A stretch of DNA of 64,000 bases from Halobacterium sp. CBA1132 (lineage in GTDB: Archaea; Halobacteriota; Halobacteria; Halobacteriales; Halobacteriaceae), in NCBI RefSeq assembly GCF_001485535.1, contig NZ_BCMZ01000002.1:62001-126000 (forward strand). The letters run 5' to 3'. A model generated the notes under the pieces. It searched no databases. It saw only the letters and a list, made by a program, of their open reading frames with translations, and was not told the DNA's origin. Numbering within the stretch: the stretch's first letter is position 1; each line of letters begins with the position of its first letter. Shown piece by piece: positions 42,975 to 52,941 of the stretch. The translations under genes and the position numbers were made by a program.

Positions 42975-43412
42975 CTATGAGATGTCGAGGTGTGCCGCCG
43001 TGTCAAGTTGAGCTGTCAGCTGTTGCTGTGTGTCGAGGCCAGTATGGAATCGATTGATGATCTCGGATTGATGCTCCGGACAAGTGAGAATCGCGACAGC
43101 ACCGTCTTCAACCTGAACGAGCGGCTGGTGTGGCATATGTGCTGCGAGGCCACAACTAGGACAACTCACGCCGCCAGCAGGCCGGTGGTTGAGGAGTTCA
43201 GCGGATGCCTCTGTTGTGTATCCACAGATTGACGTGAACTGCTGGAGATGGTCGTCACAGCCGATAAGTGGGGCTGTAAGCTGGTCGAGAAGCAGGAACG
43301 ACAGCGTATGCCGCTCTGGAGACTGAAGTGCTAACTCGCACGCATCGCACTGCATCGGTGGAAGCTCTTGGTCGCCATCTGATTCGTGATGCAGCGATTC
43401 TCCGAGGTCCAT
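42975..43412 (-). CDS. Cysteine-rich zinc-binding protein, 145 aa
   Basis: Zinc ligands are suggested by MQCDACELAL, a middle IGCDDHL and ICGYTT, VSCPSCGLAAHMPH and a later CPEH. The layout looks like two zinc-binding modules of the kind common in haloarchaeal plasmid proteins. The family is not recognised. A 42-bp paired inverted site lies 77 bases upstream of its start. Confidence 0.55.
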   Translation of the reverse strand: MDLGESLHHESDGDQELPPMQCDACELALQSPERHTLSFLLLDQLTAPLIGCDDHLQQFTSICGYTTEASAELLNHRPAGGVSCPSCGLAAHMPHQPLVQVEDGAVAILTCPEHQSEIINRFHTGLDTQQQLTAQLDTAAHLDIS

Positions 43413-43488
43413 CTAGGGATGATTGTCGGTTGCTACGCCAGACGGGTAAGTGGTTGGGAGAGCTGAGCTGTTAGTCAATCACAGAAAG

Positions 43489-43530
43489 TTAACCAACAAT
43501 AGAGGAAGCTCCGCTCAGATTGTTGGTTAA
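43489..43530. repeat. Paired inverted site TTAACCAACA / TGTTGGTTAA (copy 2)
   Basis: Perfect 10-bp arms at 43489-43498 and 43521-43530 enclose 22 bases, exactly as in copy 1 at 2554, but with an unrelated middle. It lies in the intergenic gap 150 bases upstream of the unknown gene at 43680. Confidence 0.7.
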
Positions 43531-43679
43531 GTTTGATTCAACTCAATAGGCTTAGATAACCTGCGGACACTGTGATGGTGAAGGAGTTGTAAATCAACCG
43601 CTCGATGTGGCTGCGAAAATACCAACGCCACCGCCGAGTTCAATATCTCGTGATACATAGTGTTGTCAGATACTGAACT

Positions 43680-44495
43680 ATGCGTGACTGGAGTGACCGT
43701 CTGGATACCGGGATGAAGCTCCTGCACCGACAGGCAGTTCGAATTCCACTGCCAGACGTGCAAGCAGAACGGTCTCTCCACGAGAACATGGAGAGAATTG
43801 CAGCTGCTGGCGATCGGAAGAGCACGCTGCTTGATGACCCAGATGTCCCGTTAACAGAGGTATACGAGGACGAACTGGCTGACATGAGACAGAGCTTCAA
43901 ACATCGCTTACAACAGATTGCGGGCGAAGACTACTACGATGTCGCAACCGCGTACCTCGACGGTGAGCGTGACGACTGGATCGGCGCACTCGCAGCGTAC
44001 TACCTCGAGTGCTATTATCGACTCCAGGAACGCTACACGGTCGACGAGCAAATCTTCTGCTTGGTGGTCCTGCGATATCCGGACTGTTTCACGGTGAATC
44101 TCAGCTTCCTCACGGGGGACATCAGCGCCGACGCAGTCCGGTACGAGTCCGTCAAACACATCGAGGCAGATTTCGACGACCACCAACAAGAACAGTACTA
44201 CGGAGACTGCCAGTACTCCCAGCACAAGGCTGCAGAATACCTTCGCGAGCGCGTCACCTGTATTCGAGACGCCTTCCCGGACCCAGATACAGTTCCACGC
44301 GACCAACGCCAATATGGCGGATTCATACACATCACTGGGCGGGACGGCACGACCTTCGCAGAAATCCTAAATTCACTTACCCCAAATCCGAACCGATTCA
44401 ATACCAACACCTCGTCTCCGGGCCTCGTCGCCGAAGGACCAGAAACCACCCACGCCAAGGAAACCTACGTTCCAAACTATGACATCGCACTCTAG
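43680..44495 (+). CDS. Uncharacterised protein, 271 aa, bracketed by paired inverted sites
   Basis: The soluble acidic protein starts MRDWSDRLDTGMKLLHRQAV. It has a helical N-terminal half, a middle segment YDVATAYLDGERDDWIGALA with an aromatic-rich stretch (YYLECYYRLQERYTVDE), a strand part FCLVVLRYPDCFTVNLSFL, and a C-terminal region rich in asparagine. No known family or catalytic motif is recognised. Paired TTAACCAACA/TGTTGGTTAA sites lie on both sides (43489 and 44573). It may be cargo of a small mobile unit or the protein that recognises these sites. Confidence 0.65.
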   Translation: MRDWSDRLDTGMKLLHRQAVRIPLPDVQAERSLHENMERIAAAGDRKSTLLDDPDVPLTEVYEDELADMRQSFKHRLQQIAGEDYYDVATAYLDGERDDWIGALAAYYLECYYRLQERYTVDEQIFCLVVLRYPDCFTVNLSFLTGDISADAVRYESVKHIEADFDDHQQEQYYGDCQYSQHKAAEYLRERVTCIRDAFPDPDTVPRDQRQYGGFIHITGRDGTTFAEILNSLTPNPNRFNTNTSSPGLVAEGPETTHAKETYVPNYDIAL

Positions 44496-44572
44496 TCCCC
44501 GACCTCGTCACACGCCGCAGCCAGTTCGTCTGTACTGACCGAGTGGTTCACTTCAACTGAACCGTCTCACCT

Positions 44573-44610
44573 TTAACCAACATCGCCACTATTGCCATTC
44601 TGTTGGTTAA
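44573..44610. repeat. Paired inverted site TTAACCAACA / TGTTGGTTAA (copy 3)
   Basis: Arms at 44573-44582 and 44601-44610 are identical to copies 1 and 2, but the middle is 18 rather than 22 bases. It lies 77 bases after the stop of the unknown 271-residue gene. Confidence 0.7.
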
Positions 44611-44781
44611 ACAATCCCGCAGTCGGGAGTAGTTCCGTGAAGCAGGCTTTCCGTCGGTGACCAATCCCATGAAGTATTGTCCTCGGACCAACGTGGCCGA
44701 CATCCGCGTCTGCCGTCGTCCCGCTGTACCAGTAGACGACCACTTGAGCGAGTGCCCCCGCTACCGCATCGTTTTGTCGCG

Positions 44782-45092
44782 TTAGGAGTCGAAGAGCGGG
44801 CTAGAGCGGACGCTACGACGCGACCGTCCGCCCCCGTACTCAATTTCGGCGGATTGGCCGACGTCAGTGTACTCGGTGGGGAGGTACGCGCACGCGATGC
44901 CTGCGTTGATGCTGTAGTCGTAGTCGGCGCGACAGGTGTAGGCAACGACTTCGTCGTCGACGAGGACCGGGTGACCTGCATCGACGACGGTGCCGGATTC
45001 ATCGAGCGTGACGGGGGCGATTTCCTCCTCGATACCGGTCTCGCGTGCTTTGAGGAGCGCGTCCTTTCCGAGGAAATCGGTGTCGAGGTCCA
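44782..45092 (-). pseudogene. C-terminal remnant of a GcvT-like aminomethyltransferase
   Basis: The frame (readable from an ATG at 45132 inside a transposon-end scar) contains DTDFLGKDALLKARETG, VTLDESGTVVDAGHPVLVDD and DYDYSINAGIACAYLPTEY. This is the C-terminal beta-barrel of GcvT-type folate-dependent enzymes. The N-terminal folate-binding domains are absent, so roughly the last hundred residues survive. The break coincides with an IS200/IS605 right-end hairpin, suggesting transposon-associated deletion beside the urease cluster. Confidence 0.7.
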
Positions 45093-45125
45093 CCGACAAG
45101 CCCACGGCTTCAGCCGTGGGTAGCT
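45093..45125. mobile_element. Right-end scar of an IS200/IS605-type element
   Basis: The hairpin CCCACGGC TTCA GCCGTGGG followed by TAGCTGAC matches the right end of the element at 21439-21468 in sequence and orientation. No tnpB body remains; a GcvT fragment takes its place. Confidence 0.65.
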
Positions 45126-45142
45126 GACTCAACCGGTAGGGG

Positions 45143-45832
45143 CTAGCTCAGGAATAAACGACGGTCGGCACGTTCGTGCTCGGCCGAAAGCAAATCAATG
45201 AGTGGCGCGAACGATGTCATCCCGTCCAGGGGTAGTGTGTCGCTGGTGGAGACTGCGTCAGATATCACTGGCTGCAGGTCATCGAGCGTCCGCTGCGTGT
45301 CCGTGTGACCGACAGAGAGCAGGCGCTGAGCGGCCCCGAGTAGCCCGGTAACGAATCCATGACAGCACAACAGACACGCTTCCCGTTCCGGGATTCCAGC
45401 AGTGCCAGCGACGGCGCCTAGCACGACAGCGTACGAGCCAGCTGCCGCTCCGTCATGGACTTGATCGGCATAGCTGTCCAGTAATGGGTCCGAACGGAGG
45501 TCCCGCTGGAGTTGAAGAAGCCGGGCGCCAGATTGCTCGGCACTAGCGCGGAATTCAGCGGCCAGCGTCACAGCTTCAAGACGATGATCCGCCTTGCAGA
45601 TGTCTTCCACGTTGCCCTTCCGTGCAGCAGCATGTGCCGCTCGAAGTGCGACCAGATCGGCAGTCCCGATCTGGTTTCGAAGGTACGTCTCGAGCAGTAC
45701 CCGAAGGTCTTCAATATCCTCAACGCGGTCATCTTGGACGAACTGCTCTAACCCATAGGAGAGTGAATTCGTTCCGACAGGGAGGAACGAGTCCGCGAGA
45801 CGGAACGCCTCTAAGGTCGCGTCGTCACTCAT
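45143..45832 (-). CDS. ureF: Urease accessory protein UreF
   Basis: The start at 45832 (MSDDATLEAFRLADSFLPVG) gives 229 residues. LADSFLPVGTNSLSYGLEQF is the N-terminal signature of UreF. The all-helical body continues through LETYLRNQIGTADLVALRAA and the C-terminal region. UreF acts with UreD and UreG in the GTP-dependent nickel insertion complex. It is the last gene of the leftward urease operon and overlaps ureE by 8 bases. Confidence 0.9.
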   Translation of the reverse strand: MSDDATLEAFRLADSFLPVGTNSLSYGLEQFVQDDRVEDIEDLRVLLETYLRNQIGTADLVALRAAHAAARKGNVEDICKADHRLEAVTLAAEFRASAEQSGARLLQLQRDLRSDPLLDSYADQVHDGAAAGSYAVVLGAVAGTAGIPEREACLLCCHGFVTGLLGAAQRLLSVGHTDTQRTLDDLQPVISDAVSTSDTLPLDGMTSFAPLIDLLSAEHERADRRLFLS

Positions 45833-46412
45833 TGTGGTTCCCCTTGGCAGTCCGCGCTCCATGGTCGTGATCATGTTTACCCTCGCCATGAGAATGGGCA
45901 TGTCCAGCGTCGTCACGGGTGTGGCCGTGTTCGTGGTCTGGCGCGTCCGCGTCGTCGAACGTTGTCGGCGGAACGCGCTCGAAGCGAGTGGTCACGCCAT
46001 CCGGTAGTTCACCGGCGAGCGCGTCGAGCATCCGTTCCCGGGTGTCCGGAACGGGGAACAGGGCTTCGCCGTTCCGCACGGCGAGATTCCAGTGTCGATT
46101 CCCCGCAGCGTGACCGAACGCGAGCGCAGCGGTCGCGGAAACGTCGGCATCGCTGAAATCGACGACAAGTGCGTCGATAGCCGCCAGCTCCACAACGACC
46201 AAAGCGCCATCCTCGGTTTCGAGTACGTCGCCGTCACCGAGCTCCCGCGAGACGACGATGCCGAGATCGCTGCCGTCGACTGTCTCGGTACGGACGCGAG
46301 AGCGGCGCCGATCGGTGTCTGACAGCACTACGCGATGGGGGTTCCCCGCGGCGAGTCGCGTCCCGACATCGGGGTCGTCGCGATGGCCGAGGTACTGGTC
46401 GGCAACAAGCAT
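45825..46412 (-). CDS. ureE: Urease accessory protein UreE (nickel chaperone)
   Basis: The 195-residue protein has the UreE N-terminal peptide-binding domain and a metallochaperone domain ending in ALAFGHAAGNRHWNLAV. A histidine-rich tail from about residue 157 follows (DHEHGHTRDDAGHAHSHGEG). UreE binds nickel and delivers it to the UreDFG-apourease complex. It overlaps ureD by one base and ureF by eight, so it is clearly in the operon. Confidence 0.92.
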   Translation of the reverse strand: MLVADQYLGHRDDPDVGTRLAAGNPHRVVLSDTDRRRSRVRTETVDGSDLGIVVSRELGDGDVLETEDGALVVVELAAIDALVVDFSDADVSATAALAFGHAAGNRHWNLAVRNGEALFPVPDTRERMLDALAGELPDGVTTRFERVPPTTFDDADAPDHEHGHTRDDAGHAHSHGEGKHDHDHGARTAKGNHNE

Positions 46413-47311
46413 CAGTACTTCCTCCCCGATGGTGCGGGAGCGTCCACGAGCGTTTCTCGGGCCTGATCCCAGGCGCTGTGAAGCGCTGCCTGGGTCGTCT
46501 CGGCACGATTGCCGAGTGCACGAACGACGACGCCGGCCTCGTTCGGGAGCGCAGTTGCAGCCGCGCGAGCCTGACAGTCAGCGACCGCTGCATGAAGCGT
46601 GTCGCTCAGTGTGTCGGTGTCGCGGTCAGGTGCAATAGCAAATAGCGATCCGTAGACGTCGAACTCTCCGAGCACACCGGGTGACTTCGCTGCTGTATCT
46701 TCAGGTGTGAGGTGTGTCGTATCCTCGAACAGTAATCCGTCGGGACCATCAGCGCGGACGCGTGACAGGTATCGCTCGAACTCGAACCGTTCGCCGCGCG
46801 CGAGCCGACCGGGGACGACCACGTCGGAGACGATAGCGGTCGCGTCACGCGCCACGTCCAGCGTGAGGTCGACGTGGTAGCGCGAGTCGGCGTGAAGGAT
46901 GGTCGGCTCCGGCACATAGTCGAGGTGGCCCCCTGGGCCCACGGTCAGCGTCGTGTTCGCTGCCGCGTAGTTGTGCTGCATCGACTGGACTTTCGTCGAA
47001 CTCTGTGTTGAGACGTGCGCGAGCGCGTTCGATCCGATAGCGACATCGATATCGTGGCGATCTCCTTGCGCGACGCCACCAGTTGGAGACTGCACGAAGA
47101 CCGTCGCCACGTCCGGGTGGGGATCGTGAGCGAGCGTGCCCGAGATGTGGAACGGAACTGTCGCGTAGTCCTCGACGAGCGCGGTCCCACGGGCCGACTG
47201 TTCGAAGCACAATTTCAGGACGCCGTCTTTCCCGGGCGACCCGACAGCGGCCTGTGGGACCGCCTCGGCGGCGTACCCCTCGAACGATGGATGTGGGGCG
47301 TCGGCCGCCAT
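46412..47311 (-). CDS. ureD: Urease accessory protein UreD
   Basis: The 299-residue protein contains ATVFVQSPTGGVAQGDRHDI, matching the conserved UreD/UreH segment, then HVSTQSSTKVQSMQHNYAAA and HLDYVPEPTILHADSRY. UreD binds apourease and scaffolds UreF and UreG for nickel insertion. The stop overlaps the ureE start and its start overlaps the ureG stop, each by one base. Confidence 0.92.
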   Translation of the reverse strand: MAADAPHPSFEGYAAEAVPQAAVGSPGKDGVLKLCFEQSARGTALVEDYATVPFHISGTLAHDPHPDVATVFVQSPTGGVAQGDRHDIDVAIGSNALAHVSTQSSTKVQSMQHNYAAANTTLTVGPGGHLDYVPEPTILHADSRYHVDLTLDVARDATAIVSDVVVPGRLARGERFEFERYLSRVRADGPDGLLFEDTTHLTPEDTAAKSPGVLGEFDVYGSLFAIAPDRDTDTLSDTLHAAVADCQARAAATALPNEAGVVVRALGNRAETTQAALHSAWDQARETLVDAPAPSGRKY

Positions 47312-47934
47312 CAGGCGAACAACACCCCGTCCCGAACGTGGTCGAGAACTTCATCGAGCCCCTTCTCGGCCTTACAGTCGGTGAAGACGAACGGCCCGTC
47401 GCGAACGTCGCGGGCGTCGCGCTCCATAACGTCGAGGTCGGCATCGACGTGTGGAGCGAGGTCAGTTTTATTGATGACCAGCAGGTCGCAGTCGACGACA
47501 CCAGGGCCGCGCTTCCGGGGGATATCATCGCCCTCAGCGACGCTAATGACGTACAGCGAGTAATCTGCAAGCTCAGGGTTGAACGTCGCGGCGAGATTGT
47601 CCCCACCGCTCTCAATGAGAACGAGGTCCAGCTCCGGGTGGTCGTCAAGGAACGCGTCGATCTGCTGGAGGTTCATCGAGGGATCCTCGCGGATACCCGT
47701 ATGCGGGCATGCGCCGGTTTCGACGCCAGCGACCAAGTCCTCGGGAACGACACCGTCGAATCGATCGCGGAGGCGTTCAGCGTCCTCTTGCGTGAGAATA
47801 TCGTTCGCAATGACGCCGACGTCCAAGCCCGCCTCCCGCAGCTGCGGGACGATCTCTGTAAGCAGAGATGTCTTCCCAGACCCGACAGGTCCACCAATGC
47901 CGACAGTTGCGATGTCGCGATGTGTCAAACTCAT
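47311..47934 (-). CDS. ureG: Urease accessory GTPase UreG
   Basis: The 207-residue SIMIBI-class GTPase has P-loop GPVGSGKT (15-22), the nickel-binding CPH (76-78) in [29 protein letters not shown] and the base-specificity motif [11 protein letters not shown] hydrolysis drives nickel delivery into urease. It overlaps ureA by four bases upstream. It is a normal-length, intact gene. Confidence 0.95.
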   Translation of the reverse strand: MSLTHRDIATVGIGGPVGSGKTSLLTEIVPQLREAGLDVGVIANDILTQEDAERLRDRFDGVVPEDLVAGVETGACPHTGIREDPSMNLQQIDAFLDDHPELDLVLIESGGDNLAATFNPELADYSLYVISVAEGDDIPRKRGPGVVDCDLLVINKTDLAPHVDADLDVMERDARDVRDGPFVFTDCKAEKGLDEVLDHVRDGVLFA

Positions 47935-48278
47935 GCGTCGCCCTCTACGCCACCGTCCGTGTCTTCGACACTATCGGAACGAATCGGGTCGTGAACGGTA
48001 ACGAGTTTGGTGCCGTCGGGGAAGACTGGTTCCACCTGAATCATGTCGATCATCTCTGGGACGCCGTCCATCACGTCGTCGCGGCCCAGTAGCTGCGTCG
48101 CTGCCGAGCGGATCTCCGCGACGGACTGTCCCTCCCTGGCGCGCTCGATGCACCAGTCGCTGATGTACGCGACTGTTTCGGGGTGGTTCAACAGGACGCC
48201 GCGTTCCTTGCGGCGCCGTGCGACCTCTGCGGCAGTGAAGACCGTGAGACGTTCCTCCTCTTTGGGTGTGAGCTTCAT
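47931..48278 (-). CDS. ureA: Urease gamma subunit
   Basis: This 115-residue protein starts [20 protein letters not shown] and contains [39 protein letters not shown] and [18 protein letters not shown], all diagnostic of the gamma subunit. It forms the alpha-beta-gamma trimers of urease with UreB and UreC. It lies 3 bases after ureC. Archaeal B-C-A order differs from the common bacterial A-B-C. Confidence 0.95.
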   Translation of the reverse strand: MKLTPKEEERLTVFTAAEVARRRKERGVLLNHPETVAYISDWCIERAREGQSVAEIRSAATQLLGRDDVMDGVPEMIDMIQVEPVFPDGTKLVTVHDPIRSDSVEDTDGGVEGDA

Positions 48279-48281
48279 CGA

Positions 48282-49988
48282 TTAGAGCATGTACCGCTGT
48301 GCGAGTGGGAGTTCTGAGGACGGTTCGCAGGTCACGTGTTCACCGTCGACCGTCACCTCGAACGTTTCGGCGTCGACTTCGATGTCGTCGGGACAGTAGT
48401 CGTTGTGTAGCATGTCGCTCTTCGAGGGCGTGCGCGTCCCCTCGATGGGCACGACCTCTTTCTGGAGACCGTACGCTTCCCCGACGTCGGCCTCGGCTGC
48501 AGCGGGTGAGACGAACGACAGCGAGAGCCCGTATTTGGCGGTGCCTTTCGCCCCGGCGCGTTCACGCTGCTTGATCGGTTCGCAGGTCATCAGCGAGCCG
48601 TTGGACTCCCCCATCTCGGAGTGGACCGGGAATCCGCCCTTGAACGTCATCGCGGGTTTCACGCCGAAGAACGCGGGGTCCCACAGGACGATGTCCGCGA
48701 GTTTCCCTGGTTCGAGCGTGCCGACGTACTCGTCGATACCCGACGAGATGGCGGGGTTGATGGTGTACTTGGCGAGGTAGCGTTTGATGCGGTGGTTGTC
48801 GGCACCGGTCCCCTCGTCTTCGGGCAGCGGGCCGCGCTGGGCTTTCATCTTCGAGGCCGTCTGCCACGTCCGCGAGATGACCTCGGCAACGCGCCCCATC
48901 GCTTGGGCGTCAGAGGTCATCATCGAGATTGCACCCATGTCGTGGAGCACGTCCTCGGCGGCGATGGTCTCCGAGCGAACGCGGGACTCTGCGAACGCCA
49001 CGTCCTCGGGAACGTCCGGGTTCAAGTGATGGCACACCATCACCATGTCGAGGTGCTCGTCGAACGTGTTGTCGGTGTACGGCATCGAGGGGTTCGTCGA
49101 CGAGGGGAGCATGTTGGGTTCGCCGACCATCTCCATGATGTCGGGAGCGTGCCCTCCGCCCGCGCCCTCAATGTGGAAGAGGTGCATCGTCCGGCCGTCG
49201 ACCGCCTCGAACGTGTTTTCGAGGAAGCCCGCCTCATTGAGCGTGTCTGTGTGCATGCAGACCTGCACGTCTTCGTCCTCAGCCACGGCGAGCGCAGTGT
49301 CGATCGCCTCTGGCGTCGACCCCCAGTCCTCGTGAAGCTTGAGCCCACAAGCACCGGCAGCAACCTGCTCGCGTAGTGGCTCCGGGTCGGAGGCGTTCCC
49401 CTTACCGTAGAAACCAACATTGACCGGCCACTCGTCGGCTGCCTGGAGGAACCGCTTGATGTTCTCGGGGCCAGTCGTAGTTGTCGCTGCACCACCGCCG
49501 TAACCACCGCCGAGCATCGTCGTCAGACCCGATGCAAGCGCGTGTTCGTGGAGTTGGGCGGAGTTCCAGTGAATGTGGATGTCGAGTCCACCGGCGGTCG
49601 CAATTTTTCCCTCGGCAGGGTACGCGTCCGTCGACGGCCCGACGACCATGTCCACGCCGTCCATCGTGTCGGGGTTCCCGGCTTTGCCGATGCCGACGAT
49701 TTCGCCGTTCCGGATACCGATGTCACCAGCGACGACGCCGAGGACGGGGTCGATGACTGTTGCGTTCGTGATGACCCAGTCGAGTGCGCCTTCTTTTTGG
49801 GTGACGCCGGGCGCCATCCCGAGGCCGTCACGGAGCGTCTTCCCGCCACCGAAGACAGCTTCGTCGCCGTGCGTCCGAAAGTCCTGTTCGACTTTTGCGA
49901 ATAGCTCAGTGTCACCCAGTCGGACCTTGTCGCCCTCGGTCGGCCCATACAGTTCGGCGTAGTTCTCCCGGTCGATGTCACGAGTCAT
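48282..49988 (-). CDS. ureC: Urease alpha (catalytic) subunit
   Basis: The 568-residue catalytic subunit has the nickel ligands H138 and H140 (GLDIHIHW), the carbamylated lysine K217 in [12 protein letters not shown]246 in CMHTDTLNE, the [12 protein letters not shown] loop and the flap cysteine region MVCHHLNPD. It hydrolyses urea to ammonia and carbamate in the cytoplasm. Its start overlaps the ureB stop by four bases. Length is normal and all active-site residues that I can check are present. Confidence 0.97.
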   Translation of the reverse strand: MTRDIDRENYAELYGPTEGDKVRLGDTELFAKVEQDFRTHGDEAVFGGGKTLRDGLGMAPGVTQKEGALDWVITNATVIDPVLGVVAGDIGIRNGEIVGIGKAGNPDTMDGVDMVVGPSTDAYPAEGKIATAGGLDIHIHWNSAQLHEHALASGLTTMLGGGYGGGAATTTTGPENIKRFLQAADEWPVNVGFYGKGNASDPEPLREQVAAGACGLKLHEDWGSTPEAIDTALAVAEDEDVQVCMHTDTLNEAGFLENTFEAVDGRTMHLFHIEGAGGGHAPDIMEMVGEPNMLPSSTNPSMPYTDNTFDEHLDMVMVCHHLNPDVPEDVAFAESRVRSETIAAEDVLHDMGAISMMTSDAQAMGRVAEVISRTWQTASKMKAQRGPLPEDEGTGADNHRIKRYLAKYTINPAISSGIDEYVGTLEPGKLADIVLWDPAFFGVKPAMTFKGGFPVHSEMGESNGSLMTCEPIKQRERAGAKGTAKYGLSLSFVSPAAAEADVGEAYGLQKEVVPIEGTRTPSKSDMLHNDYCPDDIEVDAETFEVTVDGEHVTCEPSSELPLAQRYML

Positions 49989-50389
49989 GTGTCGTCCCCC
50001 GCATCGGGGTCGTTGCCCGTATCGCGGAAGCCAGCTTCACGCGCTCGCTGGAGCGCCTCACTGGGGTCGCCATCGACGCTTCCGTTCACAAGCCCGTTCA
50101 TCCCGTGTGCACGCCGCTTCCCGCCGATTGCGACGAGGTCGACCGTCTGTTCGTCGCCCGGCTCAAAGCGAACGGCAGTGCCAGCCGGGATGTTCAGCCG
50201 CATGCCGTACGCGGCTTCACGGTCGAACTCGAGGGCGGCGTTCGCTTCGAAGAAGTGGAAGTGCGACCCGACCTGTACGGGACGGTCGCCGGTGTTACCG
50301 ACCGTCACTTCAGTCGTGTCACGCCCTTCGTTGAGCGTTATCGTTCCCTCGCCAGACCGGATTTCGCCGGGGATGAGTTCGTCGGTCAC
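49985..50389 (-). CDS. ureB: Urease beta subunit
   Basis: The 134-residue protein has [20 protein letters not shown] near the N-terminus and [20 protein letters not shown] and [20 protein letters not shown], the hallmark segments of the beta subunit. It is the first gene of the leftward urease operon (ureBCAGDEF). The promoter must lie in the 209-base gap shared with the divergent nickel permease. Confidence 0.95.
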   Translation of the reverse strand: MTDELIPGEIRSGEGTITLNEGRDTTEVTVGNTGDRPVQVGSHFHFFEANAALEFDREAAYGMRLNIPAGTAVRFEPGDEQTVDLVAIGGKRRAHGMNGLVNGSVDGDPSEALQRAREAGFRDTGNDPDAGDDT

Positions 50390-50598
50390 TGCATCACCGA
50401 TGACAGACTTCCTTCGATTGGTGTCTTCTGCGCCATTTTGTCAAGCATACACGAATCTGTTAGGTCATCCAGAGTAAAAGTGAATCCCTGAGACAATATT
50501 TGCCCAGTTACCAACCGACTACACCACCTATCGTAAACAACTGCTGCGATGCACCAGCTAATTCGCCGGGAACAGACTGAATCGAGTGAAGGACGGCG

Positions 50599-51336
50599 AT
50601 GAGTGTAACACTGTTCAGCGCCGTAGCGACGGCAGGCGTATTGGGTGTTACGCACGCCGTCGAACCCGACCACGTAGCGGGGATTGCGTCGTTGACGAGC
50701 CGATACGGCGACGCGAAACTCTCCGCGCTCGTTGGCGCGTGCTTCAGTCTCGGCCACGTCGCGCTGGTCGTCTGCTGGCTCGCCATCGGGTACGTGGTGC
50801 TCGGCCGCACCGAGTTCCCTGCTGTCTTCGACACGATTGGCACACTTGGTGTCGGTGTCCTCTTGGGGATTCTCGGGGTGGTACTCGCGTTCGGCGGCCT
50901 TAAGCGGCTCTTCTACGCGCACAGCCACTCTCACGAGCACGATGGCGAAACACACACTCACTTGCACGCACATATTCCATTCCGCAGTGAGGACAGCCAC
51001 GGCGACAGCGCACACAGCCATGACCACACTGTACTTGCCTACCTCAAGACTGGCTTCGTCGGAGCACTGTTCACGCTCTCTCCACCGCTGTCGATGATCG
51101 TGTTCTCGTCGACGCTATTCTCGACCGGGGCAGAGCTAGTTCTGATCGCCGTTACTACGTACGCTATCGCGATTACTGTGACGATGAGCGCGCTGGGAGC
51201 TGGTGCAGGTGCTATCTTCGGGAAAACGAGTGAGTTGAATACTCGCGTTTACGGCGGTGCACAGGCGCTAACCGGCGTCCTCGTTGTCACTCTCGCCGGC
51301 TCGCTGCTGGGCGGTGTCATCCCCCTGTTCGGTTAA
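50599..51336 (+). CDS. Nickel/cobalt permease (NiCoT/UreH-type)
   Basis: The 245-residue membrane protein has the HX4DH nickel-binding motif HAVEPDH (residues 19-25) in its first membrane helix. It has six or so membrane segments and a cytoplasmic or periplasmic histidine-rich loop (AHSHSHEHDGETHTHLHAH). These features define NiCoT-like or UreH-type nickel transporters. Position beside the urease operon, on the opposite strand, indicates that it supplies nickel for UreE and UreG. Confidence 0.85.
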   Translation: MSVTLFSAVATAGVLGVTHAVEPDHVAGIASLTSRYGDAKLSALVGACFSLGHVALVVCWLAIGYVVLGRTEFPAVFDTIGTLGVGVLLGILGVVLAFGGLKRLFYAHSHSHEHDGETHTHLHAHIPFRSEDSHGDSAHSHDHTVLAYLKTGFVGALFTLSPPLSMIVFSSTLFSTGAELVLIAVTTYAIAITVTMSALGAGAGAIFGKTSELNTRVYGGAQALTGVLVVTLAGSLLGGVIPLFG

Positions 51337-51672
51337 CTCCCACAATTCCAGCGTCCAGCTTCGGTGCCCACTTTCCGTTTTCGAACTGTGTTTTCATCTT
51401 CTTCGTACCTCATCTGTGACAGATACAGATGTTCACTCCGAATAATTTAGTGGAGTTTCCGGAAGGGACGTGTTAGACAATTACCTTATATACTCAAGTG
51501 TTAATTCACAATTTTATTGCGTAAGTAGGAAACCTTTTTCAATCAATCTACGATGTTCGGGCATGTCGATAGATATGAACGGATGTCCACGCTACGGCCA
51601 GATTAGCTCAATTACCAGTGCATTATCTCTCAAACTGAATTACAATCGGTCTACTAACGGAGGTAACAACTG
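51337..51672. other. AT-rich upstream region of urtA, no gene seen
   Basis: The region between the nickel permease and urtA is markedly AT-rich, with possible TATA-like text (CCTTATATACTC near 51482-51495). It is the probable promoter and regulatory region of the urea transporter operon. A short ORF in it has no coding character. Confidence 0.4.
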
Positions 51673-52941
51673 ATGGACGACCATGCGTCGTCATCCCGGC
51701 GTTCGTTCCTCGCAGCCGGTGGAACTGTCGCTGCAACTGCCCTTGGCGGCTGTCTCACGAGCGGTGGATCCGGATCGGATACCCTCAAGCTCGGCATTAT
51801 CGAGGACCGGTCAGGCAACTTCGCGCTCAACGGGACGCCGAAGTACCAGGCGAGTATGCTCGCCATCGAGGAGCTCAACGAGGAGGGGGGCATTCTCGGA
51901 AACGAGATTGAAACGTTCACTCCCGACCCGCAGTCCGACAACCAACGCTACCAGCAGCTCACTCGGCAAGCAATCAACGAGGAGAACGTCGACGCCCTCT
52001 GGGCCGGTTACTCGTCGGCCACCAGAGAGACGATTCGTCCGATCATCGACCAGAACGAGCAGCTGTACTTCTACACAACCCAGTACGAGGGCGGCGTTTG
52101 TGACTCCTACACGTTCTGCATGGGTGCGACGGCCCGTCAACAGCTCGGGAGTGTCCTCCCCTACATGGTCGAGAACTTCGGGTCGGACATTTACACCATT
52201 GCTGCGGACTACAACTTCGGTCAGCTCTCCGCAGACTGGGTGCGTGTCCTCGCCGATGAAAACGACGCAAACGTTATTGGTGAGGAATTTATTCCACTGT
52301 CGGTCACGGACTTCGGGTCCACTATCAACAACATTCAGGAAGCCGACCCCGACTTCGTGATGGCGCTGCTCGTCGGTGCGAACCACACGTCGTTCTGGAG
52401 CCAGCGCACTTCCGCTGGCCTCGATATCCCTATGGGTACGTCGACGGTGATGGCCCAAGGGTACCAGCACAAGCGCCTCGATGCACCCGCAATGGCAAAC
52501 GTCTACGGCGGGTTCAACTACATGGAGGAAGTGCCAACTGACCGCAACCAGGAATTCGTGGAGCGTTTCTACGAGAAGTTCCCCGACGCCGACTACATCA
52601 ACGAGGAGGCAGTGAACAACTACTTCTCGATCAAAATGTACGCCCAAGCCGCGGAGGCTGTTGGGTCGACAAATCAGGCCGATATTATCGAGGAGTTGGA
52701 GAATGGCATGGATATCTCGGCGCCGGAGGGTGACATCTCACTACAGGGGCCCGTTCACCACATGACGCACAACATGCGGGTGTTCCGGTGTGACGAGGAA
52801 CACAACATCACCGTCGAGGACGAACGGAAGATTCCCGAACAGTTCCTCTCGGAGACCGTCGGGTGCGACCTCACGGAGAACGAAATGACCACTCAATACA
52901 CGCCCGCGGACTACTACGACGAGGCAGATACCACGCAATGA
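51673..52941 (+). CDS. urtA: Urea ABC transporter substrate-binding lipoprotein UrtA
   Basis: The 422-residue protein starts with a Tat signal (RRSFLAAGG, twin arginines at 9-10) and a lipobox ending in C27 (ALGGC), so it is exported folded and lipid-anchored. The body is a type I periplasmic binding fold (KLGIIEDRSGNFALNGTPKY), with WAGYSSATRETIRPIIDQNE and FYTTQYEGGVCDSYTFCMGA typical of amide/urea-binding UrtA. Its stop overlaps the urtB start (ATGA). Location beside urease confirms urea as the substrate. Confidence 0.93.
   Translation: MDDHASSSRRSFLAAGGTVAATALGGCLTSGGSGSDTLKLGIIEDRSGNFALNGTPKYQASMLAIEELNEEGGILGNEIETFTPDPQSDNQRYQQLTRQAINEENVDALWAGYSSATRETIRPIIDQNEQLYFYTTQYEGGVCDSYTFCMGATARQQLGSVLPYMVENFGSDIYTIAADYNFGQLSADWVRVLADENDANVIGEEFIPLSVTDFGSTINNIQEADPDFVMALLVGANHTSFWSQRTSAGLDIPMGTSTVMAQGYQHKRLDAPAMANVYGGFNYMEEVPTDRNQEFVERFYEKFPDADYINEEAVNNYFSIKMYAQAAEAVGSTNQADIIEELENGMDISAPEGDISLQGPVHHMTHNMRVFRCDEEHNITVEDERKIPEQFLSETVGCDLTENEMTTQYTPADYYDEADTTQ

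Noticed and set aside
48621-49376. Plus-strand ORF of 251 codons
   Set aside because: It is antisense to ureC, whose active-site residues are all present on the minus strand.
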